Source: Methylotenera sp.
GTDB taxonomy: Bacteria; Pseudomonadota; Gammaproteobacteria; Burkholderiales; Methylophilaceae
Direction of reading: 5' to 3'
DNA length: 64,000 nt
Assembly: GCA_013141075.1 (NCBI GenBank)
Contig: JABFRQ010000002.1
Coordinates: 62,001-126,000, forward strand
Part shown: positions 58,026-64,000 of the stretch, piece by piece
Layout: each line of letters begins with the position of its first letter
Numbering within the stretch: position 1 is the first letter of the stretch
Program-made: the position numbers and the translations under genes
Notes under the pieces: generated by a model
The model's input: the letters and a program-made list of their open reading frames with translations, nothing else
Database searches by the model: none
Told to the model about the DNA's origin: nothing

Positions 58026-58054
58026 ATTATAGACAAAACCACGACCACAATCAA
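58026..58054 (-). promoter_or_regulatory. Sigma-70 promoter of rpsF operon
   Basis: On the minus strand: TTGATT, a 17-base spacer, TATAAT. It lies about 160 bases before the rpsF start, leaving a leader of about 150 bases. Confidence 0.65.
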
Positions 58055-58122
58055 CCAATTATCGATTTATATTAGTTAAATCAAGTGGTTTAGATTCAGT
58101 AAGCGAGAATTAAAGCATTATT

Positions 58123-58407
58123 TCAAAGCGTGACGCAGTTATAAAACCCTTTATGCGCATAGCAATGCGTAAATCTTGGCATGCTATTGTATTGGCTATA
58201 GCGCTTGTAATCATCTTGAGCCGCTAGATGTAACACACAGCCACGCCAAGCATCGCTTGCTGGCGCGTAACCAAGCTTATCGCACGCTGAACCGTAAGTT
58301 TGAATCATCGCTTCTATATCACGCTCTGCACGGGCGGCGCGCTCAGCAGGGGTAGAGGCGCAAGCCGCTAAAAATAGCACTGCAAACACTACAATTGGCT
58401 TTTGCAT
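58123..58407 (-). CDS. Small lipoprotein, unknown function
   Basis: 94 residues. The signal peptide ends in lipobox LAAC (Cys16) and AGGAG precedes the ATG. The mature part is polar with helical ERAARAERDIEAMIQTYG and four cysteines, of which GSACDKLGY and RGCVLHL, HCYAHKGFYNC may pair. No family is recognised with certainty. Confidence 0.7.
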   Translation of the reverse strand: MQKPIVVFAVLFLAACASTPAERAARAERDIEAMIQTYGSACDKLGYAPASDAWRGCVLHLAAQDDYKRYSQYNSMPRFTHCYAHKGFYNCVTL

Positions 58408-58486
58408 TATTAGAATCTCCTAAAGTAATTCTGACAGCAAACAGGCTCACTAAGTTCGCCAAATTCTAGTTCATTAAATGCAGGTC

Positions 58487-58960
58487 TTAAATTTTACGCC
58501 TTTTCCCTTTCGGCAGTTCAAACGTATGTTTTGAGAGTTCAATTTCTCGCAAAAAACAACCTAACCCTATAATTAAGGTTAACATTGCCAGAATAAACAA
58601 TGGCGAAACTAACCATGATGAATCCCAGCTGATGGCGGAACCTAAAAACAAAATGCCAATTACTAGACTCACAAAAAGCAATGCTACAGTACACAAACTA
58701 ATCGCCCAATGCACCCAAATGGCGCGGCGTTGTAGCAAATGCAGTTCACGTAAGGCTTTTGTATAGCTAGGAGTCTCTATTTGGGTTTGTTGTGATGGAC
58801 CATATTTTTCATTAAGTACCCGAAACCGATCAACTACGCGGCTTAAACGGCCTGTGAGCACACTTAATATGGCACCAATACCCGTCAATAAAAACACGGG
58901 CGCTACCGCAAGTTGAATGACATGTGAAGCAGTCGTAACACTTTCTATAACGTTTTGCAT
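58487..58960 (-). CDS. DUF2721 membrane protein
   Basis: 157 residues with three membrane segments (about 15-37, 85-106, 116-136) and a cytoplasmic-looking basic loop (RVVDRFRVLNEKYGP) between the first two. The C-terminus is basic (KGKRRKI). AGGAAAGG precedes the ATG. The DUF2721 family is of unknown function. Confidence 0.75.
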   Translation of the reverse strand: MQNVIESVTTASHVIQLAVAPVFLLTGIGAILSVLTGRLSRVVDRFRVLNEKYGPSQQTQIETPSYTKALRELHLLQRRAIWVHWAISLCTVALLFVSLVIGILFLGSAISWDSSWLVSPLFILAMLTLIIGLGCFLREIELSKHTFELPKGKRRKI

Positions 58961-59205
58961 TTTCCATCCTTTCCTGTATACAAAGTCAAAAGCTCAATAA
59001 CATTACTCCTATGGATTTAGCATATTCAAACAGCAATTTTCCTTCATTAGCGCAGTAATCAGCCTGTAAGCCGCACCCTGCTTGCCTTGCAGAGCCGTTG
59101 ATTCACCAATGAATGCACCTGCGCACGAGGGCTGTGAACTAGCTTACTCAATTATAAAATCAAAACCTCGCTTGCGATTAAAACTAGTTGATTAAAACCA
59201 AGCAA

Positions 59206-61239
59206 TCACACTAAATCTGGCATTTCTGCCCCATAAAACTTCACTCTTAATTTTTTAAGTTGATCTCTAAAATCTGCCGCTTTTTCAAATTCTAGGTTTT
59301 TAGCAGCATCATGCATGGCTTTTTCTAAGCGCTTCATTTCTTTAGCAATTTGCTTTTCACTTAAGCTTTCATAATTGGCCTGCTCTTGCAGGCCTTTACG
59401 TTCGCGTAGCGCTTCATCTTTATCATACACGCCATCGATAATATCTTTAATACGTTTGGTAATACCTTTGGGCACAATGCCATTGGCGGCGTTAAATGCC
59501 ATTTGTACGCCACGCCTACGCTCAGTTTCATCCATTGCCGCTTTCATGCTGCGGGTGATTTTATTAGCGTAAAAAATTACTTTGCCGTTTAAATTACGCG
59601 CAGCGCGGCCTGATGTTTGAATCAAACTGCGTTCAGAGCGCAAAAAGCCTTCTTTATCAGCATCTAATACGGCTACTAACGATACTTCTGGAATATCCAA
59701 GCCTTCACGTAGTAAATTAATGCCAACCAGCACATCAAATTCGCCCAAGCGTAAATCGCGGATAATTTCTACGCGTTCTACGGTATCAATGTCGCTGTGC
59801 AAATAGCGCACTTTAACGCCGTGTTCACTTAAATAATCAGTTAAATCTTCTGACATCCGTTTAGTTAAAGTGGTGACTAAAACGCGCTCACCAACTGCTA
59901 CGCGCAGCTTAATTTCACCAAGCAAATCATCTACTTGCGTATCTGCTGGCTTCACGGTGATTTCAGGGTCAACCAAGCCCGTTGGGCGTGCAATCATCTC
60001 TACCACTTGCTGTTGATGGCTCGCTTCGTATACTGAAGGCGTGGCAGAAACAAATACGCATTGGCGCATAATCTGTTCAAATTCTTCAAACTTCAGCGGG
60101 CGATTATCCATTGCCGACGGCAAGCGCCAGCCGTAATCTACCAAGTTAGATTTACGTGAACGATCACCCAAAAACATGCTGCCAATCTGCGGCACGGTGA
60201 CGTGGCTTTCATCAATAATCATCAACGCATTATCGGGTAAATAATCAATGAGCGTAGGTGGTGGATCGCCTGGATTGCGGCCAGATAAATGCCTTGAATA
60301 GTTTTCAATGCCTTTGCAAAAGCCAATTTCATTGAGCATTTCAAGGTCAAAACGCGTACGCTGCTCAATACGCGCCGCTTCTACCAGCTTGCCAGTTTTA
60401 ATGTAAAAATCTACACGATCTTTGAGTTCATGTTTAATTTTTTCCATAGCACGAATGGTGGTTTCACGTGGCGTTACATAGTGGCTTGAAGGATAAACGG
60501 TGTAGCGCGGAATCTTGTTGAAAATCTGCCCAGTCAGCGGGTCAAACAATGTGATGCTTTCAATTTCATCATCAAACATAGAAATACGCACCGCAGTTTC
60601 ATTATTTTCTGCAGGAAAGACATCAATTACATCACCACGCACTCTAAATGTGCCGCGAGAAAAGTCAAACTCGTTGCGGTCATATTGCATGCCAATTAAG
60701 CGCGTTATCATGTCGCGCTGCTCAATTTTTTCACCCACTTGCACATGCAACACCATGCCGTGGTAATCCACAGGGTCGCCAATGCCGTAAATAGCAGAAA
60801 CGGTGGCCACGATAATACTGTCTTCGCGCTCAAGCAAAGCTTTTGTGGCTGAGAGCCGCATCTGCTCTATGTGCTCGTTAATGCTAGAATCTTTTTCAAT
60901 GAATAAATCGCGCGATGGCACATACGCTTCAGGCTGATAATAATCGTAATAACTGACGAAATATTCCACCGAATTATTGGGGAAAAACTCACGAAACTCG
61001 CTATACAACTGCGCTGCTAAGGTTTTATTTGGAGCCATCACAATCGCTGGGCGACCAGTGCGCGCAATCACATTAGCCATTGTGTAAGTTTTGCCAGAGC
61101 CCGTAACTCCCAACAAAGTTTGAAACTTCAGGCCACTTTCAATGCCCTGCGTGAGCTTATCAATCGCCTGCGGCTGGTCACCCGCTGGCGGAAATGGCTG
61201 ATACAGCTGATACTTACTGTTTGGGAAAGTTACAAACAC
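59206..61239 (-). CDS. uvrB: Excinuclease ABC subunit B
   Basis: 677 residues from a GTG start at 61239. Walker [18 protein letters not shown] near residue 42, the beta-hairpin region [20 protein letters not shown], helicase motifs ending [17 protein letters not shown], and a C-terminal UVR domain ([20 protein letters not shown]). It verifies DNA damage for nucleotide excision repair. No LexA box was seen in the 103-base gap before it. Confidence 0.97.
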   Translation of the reverse strand: MFVTFPNSKYQLYQPFPPAGDQPQAIDKLTQGIESGLKFQTLLGVTGSGKTYTMANVIARTGRPAIVMAPNKTLAAQLYSEFREFFPNNSVEYFVSYYDYYQPEAYVPSRDLFIEKDSSINEHIEQMRLSATKALLEREDSIIVATVSAIYGIGDPVDYHGMVLHVQVGEKIEQRDMITRLIGMQYDRNEFDFSRGTFRVRGDVIDVFPAENNETAVRISMFDDEIESITLFDPLTGQIFNKIPRYTVYPSSHYVTPRETTIRAMEKIKHELKDRVDFYIKTGKLVEAARIEQRTRFDLEMLNEIGFCKGIENYSRHLSGRNPGDPPPTLIDYLPDNALMIIDESHVTVPQIGSMFLGDRSRKSNLVDYGWRLPSAMDNRPLKFEEFEQIMRQCVFVSATPSVYEASHQQQVVEMIARPTGLVDPEITVKPADTQVDDLLGEIKLRVAVGERVLVTTLTKRMSEDLTDYLSEHGVKVRYLHSDIDTVERVEIIRDLRLGEFDVLVGINLLREGLDIPEVSLVAVLDADKEGFLRSERSLIQTSGRAARNLNGKVIFYANKITRSMKAAMDETERRRGVQMAFNAANGIVPKGITKRIKDIIDGVYDKDEALRERKGLQEQANYESLSEKQIAKEMKRLEKAMHDAAKNLEFEKAADFRDQLKKLRVKFYGAEMPDLV

Positions 61240-61342
61240 GTTTAATCACTTTAAGATTGATAGTGCTTCATTTTAACAGGCTTCATATGCTTACACTGAA
61301 TCTTTGAAGTTAAAATTAGCGGGCTAAAGTTAATGTACTGCT

Positions 61343-64000
61343 CTATTCACTTATAAGATGTTTGCCATGAAAATGCACTAGTCGTTTTAACTCAGGCACA
61401 CATGAGCCGCACTCTGTGCCGCATTTAAGCTTGTTTTGCAGGGTGATTAAATCTGCGCCTAGTTCAATATTTTCTACAATTTCATTTTGCGAAATATCTA
61501 AGCAATTACATACAATTTTGCCGCGGGTTTGTTGGCCTGCAGGTGGCGCAGATAATGGCGCGAGTGCCCAGCGGCTAAATTCTTTGTAATGTGTAGCATC
61601 ATTAAACTGCCCTGTGGTCATCACGTCTTTTAGCCAATCTGCCGCCAGCGTTTCGCCCATTAAACGCACGCCAGTGACCTCAAGCTTCCCATTATTAGAG
61701 TTAGTTTCCACCAAAATTCGTTTTGAAATACCACGCTTCGCGTCGTTGTAATTGAGGCATGGCGAGTCGTCCGTCATGTTTAAAATGGCATCAATTTTTG
61801 TGATTAAGCCATGCGCTGGCGCCGTTTCATGCGCGGCACGTAAAATCAGCATACCTGCTTTATTGGTTTCGCTTTCACGGCCAAATAAGCCACAACTGGC
61901 GTAGGTGAAGTCTTTTAGCAGGGTGCGGACTTTTTCTAGCTGTGATAAATCGTGGCAGGTGCGCATAATGGTCATGCGCCAAGGGAGCTCCAGTTTTTCT
62001 AGTTTAATAGCAGTGTGTTTAAGTTCAGGTTGCTTAGAGGTTTTATCAAAGCTTGGCGGCATCAGTGCATTTACACCTAAACCATGCATAAATTGGCTGC
62101 CCCAGTGCATAGCAATAAAGGTTTGTGCGGGTTGCACTTCATCGCTCATTTGCACAGGTAGCACAAGGCTGCCACGCTTATTTTGCACTTTTACAATATC
62201 GCCATTTTTTAAGTTGCGACGCATCATGTCGTTGGCGTGCATTTGTATGACAGGTTCTTCAGCATGGTTAAATAACTGCGCCACATTGCCTGTGCGGCTC
62301 ATGCCATGCCATTGGTCGCGCAGGCGCCCTGTGAGCAAATGTAACGGATGGCGCGCATCGGTTTTATCGGCCGTGCCTTTATACACCGCGTTAATAAACT
62401 GCGCTTTGCCGCCTGGCTTTTGAAAGATGCCATCACTGTAAAGGCGGGCTTTACCTGTTACTTCACCTTCTTTAAAAGGCCATTGTTGCGCGCCTTTTTC
62501 GTTTAACAAAGTGTAGCTTAAACCTGTAATGTCTAAGTCGCGGCCACGTGTGGTTTCGCGGTGTTCATTGAAAATTTGTTCGGTGTTGGCATATGCAAAT
62601 AAGCTGTTATTTTTCGCCAAACGTTTCTCTAAGCGCTGTGCAAAATCCACCATAATCGCCCAATCATGCCGCACTTCGGCAGGTGGTGACACAGCTGGAT
62701 TCACACGGGTAATGCGCCGCTCTGAGTTGGTGACCGTGCCTTCTTTTTCTCCCCAAGTGCTGGCGGGTAGCAACACATCGGCATAAGCTGCAGTATCGGT
62801 GTTATTAAATGCGTCTTGCACCACCACCAGCTCGGCATTATTCAAGGCTACTAACACGTTATTCAAGTCTGGCATGGAGTGTGCGGGGTTTGTGCAGGCA
62901 ATCCAAATGGCTTTAATTTCACCTTCTTTTACCGCGTCAAACATCTCAACAGCGGTTTTCCCAGCATTCGCTGGCACACTTTCAACACCCCAAAGCTTAG
63001 CCACTTCGGCGCGGTGTTCGGCATTGGCTAAATCACGATGACCAGAAAGTAAATTCGCCATGCCGCCCACTTCGCGCCCGCCCATTGCATTAGGCTGACC
63101 TGTGAGTGAAAATGGCCCCGCACCCAACTTACCAATCTGCCCCGTAGCAAGGTGTAAGTTAATGAGTGCGGCGTTTTTATCGGTACCATGAATGCTTTGA
63201 TTCAATCCCATGCAATACATGCTTAAGCTGGGCCCTTTGCCAAACCATTTGGCGGCGGTGATAATGTCCGCTTCTTTAATACCGCAAATATCCGCCACCA
63301 TTTTGGGCGTATATTCGCGCACGGTGTCTTTTAGTGCCTCAAAACCGTTGGTATGCGCGTTTATGAAGGTCATATCTAGCAAACCTTCCCACAACATTAC
63401 ATGTAGCAAACCATTAAAAAGCGCAACATCGGTGCCTGGTAAAATGGCTAAATGTAAATCGGCCGCTTGCGCGGTGTCGGTGCGGCGCGGATCAACCACG
63501 ATGATTTTCAGATTGGGATTTTTGGCTTTGGCGTCTTCAATACGGCGATAAATAATCGGGTGCGCAAACGCGGTGTTGCTGCCAGCAATCAACAAGCAAT
63601 CGGTATGATCAATATCTTCATAACACGCTGGCGGCGCGTCAGCCCCCAGTGTGGCTTTGTAGCCAGCCACAGCAGAACTCATGCACAGGCGTGAGTTCGT
63701 ATCCACATTATTGGTGCCGATTAAACCCTTGGCGAGCTTGTTAAACACGTAATAATCTTCAGTAAGCAACTGCCCTGAAATGTAAAACGCCACGGAATCT
63801 GGCCCGTATTTTTCTATCGTTTGCGCGAATTTTTCAGCTAAATAATCTAAAGAATCATCCCATGAAACACGTTTGCGGGCGGCTTCACGCGATAGACGCA
63901 TTTCAGGGTAAAGCGCACGGTTATCCAACTTTGCGCTTAAATGCAAGGTTGATCCTTTGGTGCATAAACGCCCGAAATTTGCGGGGTGATTGGGGTCACC
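61343..64000 (-). CDS. nasA: Assimilatory nitrate reductase, large subunit, 3' part (continues past right edge)
   Basis: The frame stays open to the window edge; the visible sequence starts at DPNHPANFGRLCTKGSTL, so the beginning of the N-terminal 4Fe-4S motif is outside. The molybdopterin domains include SMYCMGLNQSIHGTDKNAAL, GQPNAMGGREVGGMANLL and the C-terminal molydopterin-binding part (LLTGRLRDQWHGMSRTGNV). The last 60 residues (VCNCLDISQNEIVENI, KCGTECGSCVPELKRLV) form a BFD-like 2Fe-2S domain. It reduces nitrate to nitrite for nitrogen assimilation in the cytoplasm. A TTG at 63946 is not the true start. Confidence 0.9.
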   Translation of the reverse strand, partial: GDPNHPANFGRLCTKGSTLHLSAKLDNRALYPEMRLSREAARKRVSWDDSLDYLAEKFAQTIEKYGPDSVAFYISGQLLTEDYYVFNKLAKGLIGTNNVDTNSRLCMSSAVAGYKATLGADAPPACYEDIDHTDCLLIAGSNTAFAHPIIYRRIEDAKAKNPNLKIIVVDPRRTDTAQAADLHLAILPGTDVALFNGLLHVMLWEGLLDMTFINAHTNGFEALKDTVREYTPKMVADICGIKEADIITAAKWFGKGPSLSMYCMGLNQSIHGTDKNAALINLHLATGQIGKLGAGPFSLTGQPNAMGGREVGGMANLLSGHRDLANAEHRAEVAKLWGVESVPANAGKTAVEMFDAVKEGEIKAIWIACTNPAHSMPDLNNVLVALNNAELVVVQDAFNNTDTAAYADVLLPASTWGEKEGTVTNSERRITRVNPAVSPPAEVRHDWAIMVDFAQRLEKRLAKNNSLFAYANTEQIFNEHRETTRGRDLDITGLSYTLLNEKGAQQWPFKEGEVTGKARLYSDGIFQKPGGKAQFINAVYKGTADKTDARHPLHLLTGRLRDQWHGMSRTGNVAQLFNHAEEPVIQMHANDMMRRNLKNGDIVKVQNKRGSLVLPVQMSDEVQPAQTFIAMHWGSQFMHGLGVNALMPPSFDKTSKQPELKHTAIKLEKLELPWRMTIMRTCHDLSQLEKVRTLLKDFTYASCGLFGRESETNKAGMLILRAAHETAPAHGLITKIDAILNMTDDSPCLNYNDAKRGISKRILVETNSNNGKLEVTGVRLMGETLAADWLKDVMTTGQFNDATHYKEFSRWALAPLSAPPAGQQTRGKIVCNCLDISQNEIVENIELGADLITLQNKLKCGTECGSCVPELKRLVHFHGKHLISE

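Noticed and set aside
59041..59110. Sixth copy of palindrome family A
   Set aside because: CCTGTAAGCCGCACCCTGCTTGCCTTGCAGAG resembles the family only in part and does not form a clean stem.
61905..62423. Plus-strand ORF of 172 codons
   Set aside because: Fully opposite the nitrate reductase gene; Cys/Ser-rich shadow with no domain.

Overview
The window looks like a chromosomal segment of an AT-rich betaproteobacterium, most probably Methylophilaceae (Methylotenera-like). This is inferred from gene order and protein style; no search was run. Supporting points are the canonical proteobacterial blocks yceD-rpmF-plsX-fabHDG-acpP-fabF-pabC-mltG-tmk-holB-pilZ-tatD and rpsB-tsf-pyrH-frr-uppS-cdsA-dxr-rseP-bamA-skp-lpxD-fabZ-lpxA-lpxB-rnhB, the betaproteobacterial rpsF-priB-rpsR-rplI block, a two-subunit pyruvate carboxylase, and an hpnCDE squalene operon.

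Layout. 1-3.9 kb (minus): four consecutive exported proteins of the DUF11-like surface class plus a possible 37-residue ORF. This is the most accessory-looking part. 4.2-6.8 kb: a small BamE-like exported protein, an MBL-fold hydrolase, TatD and PilZ. 6.9-16.9 kb (minus): replication (holB, tmk), peptidoglycan (mltG), folate (pabC) and the fatty acid synthesis operon, ending with rpmF and yceD. 17.0-24.2 kb (plus): pyruvate carboxylase pair, YceF, a DUF4139 protein, an RsmI-like methylase and a GIY-YIG protein. 24.2-38.7 kb (minus): lipid A, outer membrane biogenesis, isoprenoid, phospholipid and translation genes. 39.2-42.6 kb (plus): map-glnD. 42.6-44.9 kb (minus): two cupins, tRNA-Ser(UGA), a deformylase and an MTA/MTI phosphorylase. 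45.0-48.1 kb (plus): hpnCDE. 48.3-61.2 kb (minus): methyltransferase, radA, a broken TonB-like gene, dnaB, SRPBCC protein, PhoX-like lipoprotein, rplI-rpsR-priB-rpsF, two small envelope proteins and uvrB. 61.3-64.0 kb (minus): 3' part of an assimilatory nitrate reductase gene that runs out of the window.

How the genes work together: most of the window is envelope and macromolecule synthesis. Acyl-ACP from the fab operon feeds PlsX, CdsA, LpxA/LpxD and, after folding by Skp/BamA, the outer membrane. Dxr and UppS supply isoprenoids; HpnC/D/E turn farnesyl diphosphate into squalene.

No complete new defence or mobile system is visible, and there is no CRISPR, integrase or transposase. The points most worth a second look are the DUF11-like operon with an A/T heptamer tract next to a ribosome binding site, a nine-G homopolymer that splits one gene, a GIY-YIG protein with an uncharacterised C-terminal domain, a RseP with one PDZ domain instead of two, a PhoX-like gene flanked by twin terminators inside the rplI-dnaB neighbourhood, and at least five families of intergenic palindromic repeats.
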